Positions 1 to 7,519 of a stretch of 64,000 nucleotides of DNA are shown in pieces. The stretch's first letter is position 1, and the number at the start of each line of letters is the position of its first letter. The notes under the pieces were generated by a model. It was not told the DNA's origin and ran no database searches. It was given only the letters and a program-made list of their open reading frames with translations. The position numbers were made by a program, and so were the translations under genes. Origin of the DNA: Chloroflexota bacterium (GTDB taxonomy: Bacteria > Chloroflexota > Dehalococcoidia > E44-bin15); contig JAUVVB010000005.1 of the NCBI GenBank assembly GCA_030604825.1, positions 18,407-82,406 on the forward strand. Reading direction: 5' to 3'.

Positions 1-1449
1 CAGGTAGCTCATCCACCTGCTATTGTTGTCGATAACGAAGCATATGGGGAGCTTGTATCTGGCGGCAGTCTCAATGTCCATCCCTGCCAGACCAGCACCG
101 GCATCCCCCAACAGGGCTACCACCGGCTTTCCCGGCCTAGCCAGCTGAGCCCCAATGGCCATCCCCACCCCGTGGCCGACGCCAGTCTGGGTGCCCGCAT
201 CCTGTATCTGCCCAGCAAACCGGGCCAAAATCTCGTCTGAGGCATAGGAGGACAGGGTGAAGCCGTCGAAGATGATGGTGGCCGAATCATCGAGGGAGGC
301 AACAACCTCTCCTGCCATCAAACGAGGATGAATGGGAACGTCATCACGAGCCTTTTCCGCCTCCTCAGCCAGGGTTTTTGTGGTCGCTTCCTTAGCCTCC
401 CGGAGCTGCTCCAGCCACTGGTCCCTTTTCGGCGGCTGCTTCATTATGCCCTTAGCGCAGTCGATCATCTGCCTCAACACCAGCTTGGGGTCGCCCACGA
501 TGGCCAGCTCGGTGGGCAGGGCCAGGGAGAACTCATCCTCAGCCTGGCTTAGCTGGATGTACCTGGTTTCCCGATTCCAGGTGGGGGGTCGACCGTGATT
601 TTCCAGGTGGTTTATCCAAAGCCCGATGACCAGGGTGACATCGGAGTTCCCCAGAAGCTTCCCTCTAGTGCCCGGGCCACGGAAGGCCAGGGGGTGGTCC
701 TCGGGAACTACCCCCCGACCCAGCCTCCTGGTCTGCACCGGGATCTGGAGAAGCTCCACCAATTCCTTCAGCTCCTCAGAGGCATCAGACCAATGAAGAC
801 CATCACCACCGATGATCACCGGCCTTTCCGCTTTGAGCAGCATGGTAACCGCCCTCTCCACCGCTGTGGGATCGGCCTGGGGCTGCGAGGGGGTTACCGT
901 GAAGCTGCCCAGGGCATACTCTACCTGCTCAGCTTCCTCCCCCCGGTCGTGCACTACACTCCAGGGAATGTCGAGAACCACCGGCCCTGGCGGGTAGGCC
1001 AAGGCATCCCTGATCGCCTTTTTCACGTTGAAATAAAGGCTGTCGAAATGGGTTACCCGCCTGGTCCACTTGGCAATGCACTTACATAGCTCAGCACCAT
1101 AGGCCTCCTGAAGGGGACCCCTGCCATCGAAGTGGGGGCTGTGCTGCCCCAAGAGGGCAACCACCGGGCTGCGGCAAAGGTAGGCCTGAGATATGGCACT
1201 CACGATGTTGGTGGCCCCAGGCCCTGCGGTGCCGAAACAGATGCCCACCCGGCGCGAGGCCCGGGCCCAGCCATCAGCGGCGTAACCCGCCGACTGCTCA
1301 TGGCGAAAGGGATGAATCTGCTTTATCCCGTTCTTGCCCATCCCCGCCATCAAGGCCCACACGTGACCGCCATGAATGCCAAAGGCATATTCCACCCCCT
1401 CTTCCTTCAAAACCCGCCCGACAAGATCTCCACCCCATGTCTCTGCCAT
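1..1449 (-). CDS. Thiamine-diphosphate enzyme, acetolactate synthase / 2-hydroxyacyl-CoA lyase type (3' end cut by window)
   Basis: The reading frame opens at an ATG at 1449, preceded by GGAGGTAATC, and stays open to base 1, so about 483 residues are visible and the C-terminus lies outside. The N-terminal Pyr domain carries the catalytic Glu in an FRHEQSAGYAADG motif near residue 55, followed by a FGTAGPGATN loop. The C-terminal PP domain has the GDAGAG...NN thiamine-diphosphate/Mg signature just before the left edge. The layout (Pyr, central nucleotide-fold domain, PP) matches acetolactate synthase, oxalyl-CoA decarboxylase and 2-hydroxyacyl-CoA lyase. The substrate cannot be fixed from these motifs. 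With no IlvN neighbour, a catabolic or CoA-linked lyase is as likely as branched-chain amino acid synthesis. Confidence 0.85.
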   Translation of the reverse strand, partial: MAETWGGDLVGRVLKEEGVEYAFGIHGGHVWALMAGMGKNGIKQIHPFRHEQSAGYAADGWARASRRVGICFGTAGPGATNIVSAISQAYLCRSPVVALLGQHSPHFDGRGPLQEAYGAELCKCIAKWTRRVTHFDSLYFNVKKAIRDALAYPPGPVVLDIPWSVVHDRGEEAEQVEYALGSFTVTPSQPQADPTAVERAVTMLLKAERPVIIGGDGLHWSDASEELKELVELLQIPVQTRRLGRGVVPEDHPLAFRGPGTRGKLLGNSDVTLVIGLWINHLENHGRPPTWNRETRYIQLSQAEDEFSLALPTELAIVGDPKLVLRQMIDCAKGIMKQPPKRDQWLEQLREAKEATTKTLAEEAEKARDDVPIHPRLMAGEVVASLDDSATIIFDGFTLSSYASDEILARFAGQIQDAGTQTGVGHGVGMAIGAQLARPGKPVVALLGDAGAGLAGMDIETAARYKLPICFVIDNNSRWMSYL

Positions 1450-1524
1450 GATTACCTCCTTTCCTTATTGCCTGAGCCCCCCTTGCTTTGAGGGAGCTCC
1501 CTGCTTACCTGCAATGCCAGTTAT

Positions 1525-2099
1525 CTACGGGATGCTTATCTCTTGGCCTACACCGAATTCAACGTAGTTCTGATGGAAATCTTTCTGAAATAGGCTTCGA
1601 GCCAGATCTCCGCTACAGTGACATGGCGCTACCCTTTCAATCCCCAGGCTCAGCAGATCATCTATTATGGATTCTATTCTTGCTACGGATACCCCACCCA
1701 GGTGGAAGCCGCCCAAAACGAGGTGGATCTTATCCTTGCCCACTTCCTTCCCTTTCTGAACGATATTGACCACGCCGGGGTGGGCACAGCCTGTTATCAC
1801 CACCAGCGACTGTTCCTTTATCTTACCATCGAGTTCGCCAGTGGTAAATACACCCGGAAAAAGCTCCCTCGCTTGGTGCACCTCCTCAAGCCTGGCTCCA
1901 CAGAGCTTGATCTCGTCTTTCAGCGACTGCGGGAAGGAGGAAGGCACGTAAACGGTGACATTGCTGTTCTGCTGTAGAAAGCTGGCGAGCCCGCCCACAT
2001 GGTCGCCATGTATATGCGACAGCACCACCGCGTCGATCTCATCGGGATCGATGGCGAGCTGCGCCATGTTGTGGAGAAGGATCGAGCCATCTCCCCCAG
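1525..2099 (-). pseudogene. Metallo-beta-lactamase-fold hydrolase lacking its N-terminus
   Basis: The open frame (first ATG at 2067, 180 residues) has the HxHxDH zinc motif (SHIHGDHVGG), a downstream GCAHPGV motif, GGFHLGG and a terminal PCHCSG. These are the order and spacing of the MBL proteins often found beside mrp-type ATPases. Reading the same frame upstream of 2067 adds the family-typical GGDGSILLHN, but the match ends at about 2099, where a nifU fragment begins in another frame. Roughly the first 70-90 residues of a normal 260-290-residue protein are missing, including strand 1 of the fold. Zinc ligands remain, so a short product from 2067 cannot be excluded, but it is most simply a truncated remnant. 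Confidence 0.75.
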
Positions 2100-2198
2100 G
2101 TTTCTCGGATTCAAGAAATGGTCGATGACCTTCTCCGAGTAGGTCCGCCTCATGTCCTCCATCACCAGTCTTTCCAGCTCCTCGAAGTCAGAAGCCAC
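2088..2198 (-). pseudogene. NifU/IscU-type Fe-S scaffold, N-terminal stub only
   Basis: A GTG at 2198 begins four bases after the mrp stop. The first ~37 residues contain YSEKVIDHFLNPRNLGEM, the hallmark N-terminus of IscU/NifU-like scaffolds. Right after LGEM the similarity stops; the frame then reads antisense-like, arginine/serine-rich sequence that is the shifted frame of the MBL gene. None of the three cluster-ligand cysteines of IscU is present, so the stub cannot bind Fe-S. The break falls in CTGGGGGAGATGG (about 2087-2099), a string that also suits the GGDG motif of the MBL partner. Tight coupling to mrp suggests that an Fe-S assembly pair once stood here. Confidence 0.75.
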
Positions 2199-2201
2199 TT
2201 C

Positions 2202-3215
2202 TCAACCCTCCGAGTCAGCTTTCCTGGGCATCGCCTGGGAGAAGGCCTGGGATAGGGCAGTGAAGGCGTCGGAGTGGTAGCGCTCGATCTCACCCTCATC
2301 GCAGAGCTTTGCCAGCTCTGGGTCCAAGGGCAGTTGCCCCAGCAGGGGTGCCCTGGCTGCCATGGCCATCTCCTCCCCCTTGCTTCTGCCAAAGACCTCG
2401 ATCCTCTTTCCGCTGTCGGGCAGGAGCAGGTAGCTCATGTTCTCCACCACCCCTAAGATGGGGATGTTCATCTTCTGTGCCATTTGCATTGCCTTCCTCA
2501 CCACCATGGCCGCTAGGTCCTGGGGGGTGAAGGTGATGATCACCCCCAAGAGGGGTAGCAACTGCATCACGGTGAGGGGGGCATCGGCAGTTCCTGGAGG
2601 CAGGTCCACAAGGAGATAATCCAGTTCCCCCCAGACCACGTCCTGCCAGAACTGCTGGATGACCTTGCCAATAAGGGGGCCCCGCCAGATAATGGCATCG
2701 TCCTCATGAGGAAGCAGAAGATTGATGGACATGACCTCAATGCCAGACCGGGATAGCACGGGCAGGATGCCCGTATCGCTGCCCCCGGGGCGGGTGGTGA
2801 TGCCAAACATCTTGGGGATGCTGGGGCCGGTGATATCGGCATCCAAGATCCCCACCTCATAGCCCTGGCGGTTGAGGCCAATGGCGAGCAGGCCGGCCAC
2901 CAGGGACTTGCCCACCCCGCCCTTGCCGCTCATCACCGCGATGGCATGGTGAATATGGTTGAGCTCTTGGGGCGAGCTATCAGTGAAATCTACCGTTACT
3001 TCCTCTATATCGGGAAGCTTCTCCAGGGCACTATGTGCCTTTGCCTGAACCCAATCCTTAGCCGCAGCATCCAGGGCGGTTGAGGCTAGAGTGACCCTCA
3101 GCCTACCGTTGGCGACCTCCACCGCCCGAACCATGTTCAATCGGGTTAGGCTTCGCCCTATCCCGGGGACAAGCACCTCGCTCAGCGCTTCCTTGACTGC
3201 TTCCTGTGAAGGCAT
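2202..3215 (-). CDS. mrp: Mrp/NBP35-family P-loop ATPase (Fe-S cluster carrier)
   Basis: The 337-residue protein has an N-terminal MIP18/DUF59-type domain (about residues 5-85) and a ParA/MinD-like ATPase domain. The latter holds the deviant Walker A SGKGGVGKS near residue 95, the LDADITGPSIPKMFG stretch, and a DLPPGTADAPLT switch/Walker B segment. ApbC/Mrp proteins bind and transfer 4Fe-4S clusters and hydrolyse ATP. The start ATG at 3215 follows GGGGGAGATGATAA. It is the only intact gene of a cluster whose downstream partner (nifU) is a stub and whose upstream small ORFs look decayed, so it may now act alone. Confidence 0.93.
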   Translation of the reverse strand: MPSQEAVKEALSEVLVPGIGRSLTRLNMVRAVEVANGRLRVTLASTALDAAAKDWVQAKAHSALEKLPDIEEVTVDFTDSSPQELNHIHHAIAVMSGKGGVGKSLVAGLLAIGLNRQGYEVGILDADITGPSIPKMFGITTRPGGSDTGILPVLSRSGIEVMSINLLLPHEDDAIIWRGPLIGKVIQQFWQDVVWGELDYLLVDLPPGTADAPLTVMQLLPLLGVIITFTPQDLAAMVVRKAMQMAQKMNIPILGVVENMSYLLLPDSGKRIEVFGRSKGEEMAMAARAPLLGQLPLDPELAKLCDEGEIERYHSDAFTALSQAFSQAMPRKADSEG

Positions 3216-3229
3216 TTATCATCTCCCCC

Positions 3230-3382
3230 TTATCCGGCTTGGCTTAATGCAGGCGCTCCTATGGCACCCAGAGAATACAGCACCTGCGTAATCCTCCTCT
3301 TCCCAGGCCAACGTAAGGCCAAGGGGAGAACTTCCTCCGAACCCAAATCTCCACCCACCCTAAATTGGAAACCATTAGGCAT
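3230..3382 (-). pseudogene. Small ORF upstream of mrp, probable frameshifted remnant
   Basis: An ATG at 3382 with a good ribosome site (GGGGAGGTGATAAG) opens 50 codons (MPNGFQFR...) ending at 3230, just before the mrp start. If one base is added in the run of Cs about one third in, the next frame reads SPPWPYVG then GRGGLRRC. This aromatic/Gly/Cys pattern is typical of small conserved proteins beside mrp/MBL/NifX-type genes in anaerobes. As it stands, the C-terminal half is unlike that pattern. Either this is a decayed small gene or the resemblance is chance. Confidence 0.4.
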
Positions 3383-3417
3383 CTTATCACCTCCCCTGTG
3401 CAAGTTCAACTATTGGC

Positions 3418-3594
3418 TTACCACCACGGGTACCAACTAGCGCCATAGGGCATTCCCGCCATCAACGGGTATGGGCCTGCCGGATAAGCGGTTCCCGGGG
3501 GATAAAAGCCTGGACCATAGGCCCACCACCTTCGCGGCAGCCAGGGATAGAAGAGGCAGAAGGGATAAGGGTTACCTTCTTGGCCTCTGTTATG
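3418..3594 (-). pseudogene. Aromatic/Gly/Pro-rich C-terminal remnant without a start codon
   Basis: Between in-frame stops at 3595-3597 and 3418-3420 lies an open stretch reading NPYPFCLFYPWLPRRWWAYG and then Pro/Gly/Tyr-rich sequence ending in SWYPWW. The composition is far from random GC-rich sequence and resembles the tail of DUF5320-like small proteins found near Fe-S/molybdenum-cofactor handling genes. No ATG, GTG or TTG lies in the first two thirds, and an in-frame TAA blocks upstream extension, so the 5' part appears lost. The rest of the 459-base gap 3216-3674 shows no convincing gene. Confidence 0.4.
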
Positions 3595-3674
3595 TTAGAC
3601 TATATGGTGGACGGATAGCAGGGTTATAAGGGTTTGTGCTTCGGCAACATCTCTCCTTGTCGGAGGTGATATAG

Positions 3675-4004
3675 ATGAAGGTTGATTACCCCCATATCGA
3701 GTTGGGAGAGGAAGTGCAGTTCATGCCTGGCTATTACATTCCGATGAAGGAAGTAAGGATGGAGCATGATGGCCGGGAGGTGTTATATATCGTGGGGGCA
3801 GCTATGGTTGAATCCTCCTGCTGCGCCAGCGGTGGCTGTGCCTACGCCATCGTGCCGGGATATGTGGTGGCCTGGAAAAGCAAGAGAAACGAAGCGGGAA
3901 CGGCGATATCGGAAGTGGAACCCGTCGCCGATCAAGATGTAAGGCGTCAGATTGCAAAGATCATCGAGAGCACCGAGGGCATCTCCAACATCGATTTCTG
4001 GTGA
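3675..4004 (+). CDS. Conserved hypothetical protein, 109 residues
   Basis: The ATG at 3675 is preceded by CGGAGGTGATATAG, an almost perfect ribosome site. The protein is acidic and soluble with no membrane segment. Its most notable motif is SSCCASGGCAYA near residues 47-58, a CC-x3-GC arrangement that could bind metal or form disulfides, followed by a PGYVVAWKSK strand. The ending (QIAKIIESTEGISNIDFW) is charged and helical. It stands alone between the decayed mrp cluster (divergent) and greA (convergent, 4-base gap). I do not recognise the family; codon use and the ribosome site support a real gene. Confidence 0.7.
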   Translation: MKVDYPHIELGEEVQFMPGYYIPMKEVRMEHDGREVLYIVGAAMVESSCCASGGCAYAIVPGYVVAWKSKRNEAGTAISEVEPVADQDVRRQIAKIIESTEGISNIDFW

Positions 4005-4008
4005 TCTT

Positions 4009-4809
4009 TTATTTGCTGCCTTCGATCCTCTCTATTCTATAGCGCAGCATGCCCGCCGGTGCTGCCACCTGTACCACCTCGCCCCTGGTGCGGTTCAGCA
4101 GTGCCTTTCCTGTAGGCGAGGCGATGGATATCTTTCCCTTTGCTATATCCACCTCTTTGGGGTGGACCAGGGTATAGCGTAGCTCCTCGCCGGAGGATAG
4201 GTCGTGAAGGATCACCGTGCTCCCCTGGGTTACCTTTGCCGCATCCAGCTCCGCGGCAGCGACCACCGCCAACTTGAGGATCCCCTCCAGTTCCCTGATC
4301 CGCGCCTCGATGAACCCCTGGCGATCCTTGGCCGCTTCCAGGGGGAAGTTTTCATGGAAGTCCTTGTCGGCAGCCGCCCGGCTGAGCTCCTGGGCGATCT
4401 TGGGGCGCTCCAGCTTAAGGGTTGAAAGCTCCTCCTTTAGCCTTTGGTAGCCTTCCTTGGTGAGGGTTACCGTCTCTCTTTTTTGCCCCTTAGCGGAAAC
4501 CGATTTTGGCGTCCCCTTCTTCAACCGAAGGTGAACAGCCAGGTTAGTCTGGGTGAGACCTTCCTTTCTGGCATAGGCAAGGAAGGCCCTGACCGGCTCC
4601 AGCCTCTCCATGGCGTTGGCCGATGAGCCCTCTATCCTCTGGGCATAGTTTGCCACCTCGTGGGCGGCAAGCTCCCCTATGGGGCGCTCCATGCCATACC
4701 AGCGAATAAACCTGTTTAGCTCCTGCTGGCTCCTCTCCCTCTCCTCAGGGGACAGAGCGGCAAGGAACTGGGTCGCCGCCCCGGCTAGGCTCAGATTCTG
4801 CCCTTTCAT
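4009..4809 (-). CDS. greA: GreA/GreB-type transcript cleavage factor with an N-terminal integrase-like helical domain
   Basis: The C-terminal ~155 residues are a full GreA: an antiparallel coiled coil (about residues 112-185) with a tip segment DFHEN keeping the Asp and Glu needed to coordinate Mg2+ in the polymerase channel, QGFIEARIRELE on the second helix, then the FKBP-like domain. GreA rescues backtracked RNA polymerase. The first ~105 residues are extra: a helical segment (FLAALSPEERERSQQELNRF, later LEPVRAFLAYARKEGL) resembling the SAM-like core-binding fold of tyrosine recombinases, but with no catalytic domain. At 266 residues it is about 110 longer than ordinary GreA. The extra domain's role is unknown; DNA or polymerase contact is a guess. 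Confidence 0.88.
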   Translation of the reverse strand: MKGQNLSLAGAATQFLAALSPEERERSQQELNRFIRWYGMERPIGELAAHEVANYAQRIEGSSANAMERLEPVRAFLAYARKEGLTQTNLAVHLRLKKGTPKSVSAKGQKRETVTLTKEGYQRLKEELSTLKLERPKIAQELSRAAADKDFHENFPLEAAKDRQGFIEARIRELEGILKLAVVAAAELDAAKVTQGSTVILHDLSSGEELRYTLVHPKEVDIAKGKISIASPTGKALLNRTRGEVVQVAAPAGMLRYRIERIEGSK

Positions 4810-4859
4810 TCCTTAGACTATTTTAGAGATATGGATTTGCGCTGTCAATGGAGTTATGG

Positions 4860-5144
4860 CTAAGGCGAGCTATCATGCTCATAGGCGGCCTTGAGCATGG
4901 CGAGGATGCTGGGGCCTTTCATGTCGGTTGAGCCGCAGCTTTCAAAGCGGCAGCACACGGTGCAGGTGACGCTATATTTATCCACCTCGCTGATGTTTTC
5001 GAATATGTCGCAGGTCTCGGCGCTGCGGTCGTACCAATCCTCGAGGAACTCCTCAAGCTGGGGCCTGTGAGCTCGGAAGCTCCTGGACCCCAAAAGCCCA
5101 AAGCCCCCGAGATCCCCCGGCGGAAGGTAAATGCGCATCGACAT
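4860..5144 (-). CDS. Small cysteine-rich hypothetical protein, last gene of a five-gene Fe-S/PHP operon
   Basis: The ATG at 5144 lies four bases beyond the stop of the PHP gene, giving 94 residues (an ATG at 5138 is an alternative; a longer reading of this frame would run antisense-like through the PHP gene and is rejected). The middle holds five cysteines, with a TCTVCCRFESCGS segment at about 60-72 that could bind a metal or Fe-S cluster. The first 40 residues (LPPGDLGGFGLLGSRSFRAH) carry no known motif. Close coupling to two ferredoxin-like genes upstream supports a redox or metal role. Family not recognised. Confidence 0.6.
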   Translation of the reverse strand: MSMRIYLPPGDLGGFGLLGSRSFRAHRPQLEEFLEDWYDRSAETCDIFENISEVDKYSVTCTVCCRFESCGSTDMKGPSILAMLKAAYEHDSSP

Positions 5145-5148
5145 CCCT

Positions 5149-5781
5149 CTAGAACTCCCACTCCATGCTGCGGTGCCAGGCCTTGAACCTCCGAGCCTTG
5201 AGCTCCTCCAAGAGGTCATTCTCGCTGGCGATGTCCCTCTCGAAGATGGTGACGCAGCGACCGATGGTGTGCGCCGCATGGGCATCGCTCCCCCCCACGC
5301 CCTTCAAGTTTAGCCTTCGCAGCACTTGGCAGCCGAAATCGAGCTCCCTCCTCGCTGCTCCGCCGTTGAAAACCTCCACCGCGTCCACCATCTGGAATAT
5401 CTCCCTTGCCAAGACTTCCTCCACCGATGGCGGCTCGTTTAGCAGCATGTAGCCCCGGAAGGGGTGGGAGGCGATCATCACCCCACCCCCTTCATCGACC
5501 ACCCCCCGGAGCTCCCTCATGCCGGAGACCTTCCACAGGGGCTGATGAACCCCATAGACCAGGACCTGGCCCATCTCAGTGCTCACCTCAACCCCACCCA
5601 GCACTAGGATACCATGCTCCCGGGAGAGGGCGTTAAGCGCCTCAGCTTCCCAGCAGAGCTCATGCTCGGTGATGCACACCCCATCAAGCCCTATTTCCCT
5701 TGCCCTCCGCGCCAGCTCCCCTGGATCGAGGTAGCTACAGTTGGAGCCGAACCGGGTATGCATATGTAAATCGATGATCAT
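5149..5781 (-). CDS. PHP-domain metal-dependent phosphoesterase
   Basis: The 210-residue protein is essentially one PHP domain: DLHMHTRFGS at the N-terminus (HxH), TEHE near residue 40, a metal-ligand Glu in GGVEVSTE, SHPFRG near residue 105, and VGGSDAH near residue 165. PHP enzymes hydrolyse phosphoesters using a trinuclear metal site; family members include histidinol phosphatase and YciV-like nucleases. The substrate is not evident. It lies 8 bases downstream of the 193-residue hypothetical gene. A paralogue of similar size is at 28250-28897. The HxH, GVE, HP and SDAH motifs suggest both are active. Confidence 0.85.
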   Translation of the reverse strand: MIIDLHMHTRFGSNCSYLDPGELARRAREIGLDGVCITEHELCWEAEALNALSREHGILVLGGVEVSTEMGQVLVYGVHQPLWKVSGMRELRGVVDEGGGVMIASHPFRGYMLLNEPPSVEEVLAREIFQMVDAVEVFNGGAARRELDFGCQVLRRLNLKGVGGSDAHAAHTIGRCVTIFERDIASENDLLEELKARRFKAWHRSMEWEF

Positions 5782-5789
5782 CCGCTTTG

Positions 5790-6371
5790 CTAGACCGAGA
5801 TGTGGAACTCACACACGCCATCTTGGGGCAGCGCCTTTGGCATCTCAATCTTTATCCCATCCCCCGTCTTCTCAGCGGCGGTCTCAAAGCTAGCAAAGCA
5901 GAACCCTTTACAGGGAAGCCCCTCTACCCCCGCCTCCCCCAGCGCCTTTTGCATCGAACAGGCGGAGACCTGGAGCACCAGCTCCTTGGTGGTGGCCTTG
6001 GCGATGTTCCAGCGATCGGTGGGCCTCAAGCCCAGAAGGGAGAGCTCAACGTAACTCTCCAGGCGATGGGGGAAGGATATCCCCGTCTGCTTGGCCACCC
6101 TCTCCACCATCTCCCCGGTGCGATCCAAATACTTGGTGTCGGCCAGCTCCATGGTGAGCTTCATCACCTCTTTGCCCAGCTCTTCCAGCGCCTTTCTGGC
6201 CTCTTTTTCGTCCTTGCCCTTGAGGCTTTCCGCCAGCCCCTTGATGTCGAACTTAGCGCTTACCTCCTCCACCAGCCCCCTATCAGCATCGAAGGGAAGG
6301 AACTTTCCCGGCTCCTCCAGGATCAACAGTCTTTCCTTTATTGGCTTGCCATACTTCCAGCCCATAGTCAT
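5790..6371 (-). CDS. Hypothetical protein, 193 residues, linked to ferredoxins
   Basis: The start ATG at 6371 follows GGAGGTATGGGAAA. The protein is soluble and Lys/Glu-rich, with a charged helix near residues 50-75 (DEKEARKALEELGKEVMKL) and a C-terminal segment with spaced cysteines: VSACSMQK, GLPCKGFCFASFE and a final DGVCEFHISV. That C-terminal Cys pattern recalls small sensor or hydrolase families in which a late Cys-rich segment closes over a ligand pocket, but I cannot name the family. The gene sits 15 bases after a ferredoxin gene and 8 before the PHP gene, so it is co-transcribed with both. Confidence 0.65.
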   Translation of the reverse strand: MTMGWKYGKPIKERLLILEEPGKFLPFDADRGLVEEVSAKFDIKGLAESLKGKDEKEARKALEELGKEVMKLTMELADTKYLDRTGEMVERVAKQTGISFPHRLESYVELSLLGLRPTDRWNIAKATTKELVLQVSACSMQKALGEAGVEGLPCKGFCFASFETAAEKTGDGIKIEMPKALPQDGVCEFHISV

Positions 6372-6386
6372 TTTCCCATACCTCCG

Positions 6387-6623
6387 CTAGAAGCTCACCT
6401 GGATGGCATTTTGTGGGCAGATTTCAACGCATTCCATGCATCCACTGCACTTGTCGAAGCGGACCCCTCTCACTATGAAGTGGCTCAGGGCTATCTCCCG
6501 GAACTTCTGAGGCCCCACATTGGTGCCAAGCCCGAATACATAGCTAGGGCAGATGAGGAGGCACTTACGGCAGGAGAGCGGTTCTTTGCACTTTTCGTCA
6601 TCTATGGTGATCGTTGGCAGCAT
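6387..6623 (-). CDS. Small 4Fe-4S ferredoxin-like protein
   Basis: The 78 residues contain two cysteine groups. The first, CKEPLSCRKCLLICP, is a modified C-x5-C-x2-C-x3-CP set; the second, CSGCMECVEICP, is a classical C-x2-C-x2-C-x3-CP cluster-binding set. About 30 residues lie between them (YVFGLGTNVG...), longer than in clostridial 2[4Fe-4S] ferredoxins. It should carry electrons to or from the neighbouring Fe-S protein. The gene begins 20 bases after the 278-residue Fe-S gene and is followed after 15 bases by a hypothetical gene. Confidence 0.85.
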   Translation of the reverse strand: MLPTITIDDEKCKEPLSCRKCLLICPSYVFGLGTNVGPQKFREIALSHFIVRGVRFDKCSGCMECVEICPQNAIQVSF

Positions 6624-6643
6624 CTCTTATCCCCCTCTTTTTT

Positions 6644-7480
6644 CTACCAGGCCTCGACCAGGGCGGGAAGGCTTGACCGCTCCACCAGGGTGATGGCCTC
6701 CTGGTCACACTCCAAGGCGCACAGCCCGCAGCCAAAGCACTGTATCGGGTCGATATAGGCCTTGTTCCTGGTGGGGGCGAAGCTCAGCGCCCTGAACTGG
6801 CAGCGGTGAATGCAGGCGGCACACCCGTTGCAAAGCTCGGGGTCAACCTGGGCCACTTGGTGTCCCTTCCACAGCACCCTGACCCCATGATCGATCCTGG
6901 TCCTGATGCCGCCGCAGTCGGGATAATCGCAGTTGCACAGCCCGCCGATATAGGGAGTGCCAAAGGTATAGATGCAGTGGACCAGCCCCCTCTTGTTCAG
7001 CTTGGTGAGAACCTCCTTCGCCTCCTCGGGGGTGAGGAACTGGACGCCACCGCGGTAGGTATCGGGCCATCGCTCCCACTTGTACATGCCTGGGCCCATG
7101 CCCATGCAGGTGAAGTTTTCCTCGTCGGGGAGGCCCTGCATGGAGCGCCGACAGGCGCAGGTCATTACGGCGATGGGATACATGATGTCCGCGATCTTGA
7201 GGGCGTCGTCTAGGGTTATCACCTGCCCGAAGTGGGTGCGCCATGAGATCTCCTCCGCCTCCCTCCTCATCCTCTCCATGGCTTCGATGTCGTTCCTCTC
7301 CTTCGCCTCCAAGAAATCCCTTCCCAGGAGGGACATCCCACCAGCGGCCTGGGGATTGGCCTCAGCCCCGGCTGCCTCGACCTCCTCCTTCCTGATCTTG
7401 TAGAGCCTCCGGGCATAGTTGGCGGGATTGAAGTACCACCTCTCGTAACCATCAGCATATCGCTCGCACCAAACACACAT
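6644..7480 (-). CDS. Fe-S protein with an unusual N-terminal Cys region and C-terminal ferredoxin domain
   Basis: 278 residues; the ATG at 7480 follows AAAGGAGGTGAAAAT. The C-terminal ~75 residues carry two classical 4Fe-4S sets (CNGCAACIHRCQ and CFGCGLCALECD). Before them are further cysteines: MCVWCERY at the very start, MTCACRRSMQG near residue 107, NFTCMGMGPGMY, and GLCNCDYPDCGG near residue 185, enough for one or two more clusters or a metal site. No membrane segment is seen. It is the first gene of the run 7480-4860 (Fe-S protein, ferredoxin, hypothetical, PHP, small Cys protein) and has a dyad sequence just upstream. The reaction is unknown; an electron-transfer or reductase role is inferred. 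Confidence 0.75.
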   Translation of the reverse strand: MCVWCERYADGYERWYFNPANYARRLYKIRKEEVEAAGAEANPQAAGGMSLLGRDFLEAKERNDIEAMERMRREAEEISWRTHFGQVITLDDALKIADIMYPIAVMTCACRRSMQGLPDEENFTCMGMGPGMYKWERWPDTYRGGVQFLTPEEAKEVLTKLNKRGLVHCIYTFGTPYIGGLCNCDYPDCGGIRTRIDHGVRVLWKGHQVAQVDPELCNGCAACIHRCQFRALSFAPTRNKAYIDPIQCFGCGLCALECDQEAITLVERSSLPALVEAW

Positions 7481-7497
7481 ATTTTCACCTCCTTTTT

Positions 7498-7519
7498 TCG
7501 AACATTATGCTGTGTTCGA
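7498..7519. promoter_or_regulatory. Inverted repeat TCGAACA-N8-TGTTCGA upstream of the Fe-S/PHP operon
   Basis: A perfect 7-base dyad separated by 8 bases lies 18-39 bases upstream of the ATG at 7480, directly above the ribosome site. The spacing (half-site centres ~15 bases apart) suits a dimeric repressor; the half-site CGAAC is shared with LexA boxes of some Gram-positive groups, but their spacer is shorter. It could also form a short hairpin in the mRNA leader. Confidence 0.4.

Noticed and set aside
5787..6758. 323-codon plus-strand frame
   Set aside because: It crosses three minus-strand genes with ferredoxin motifs and has no domain.
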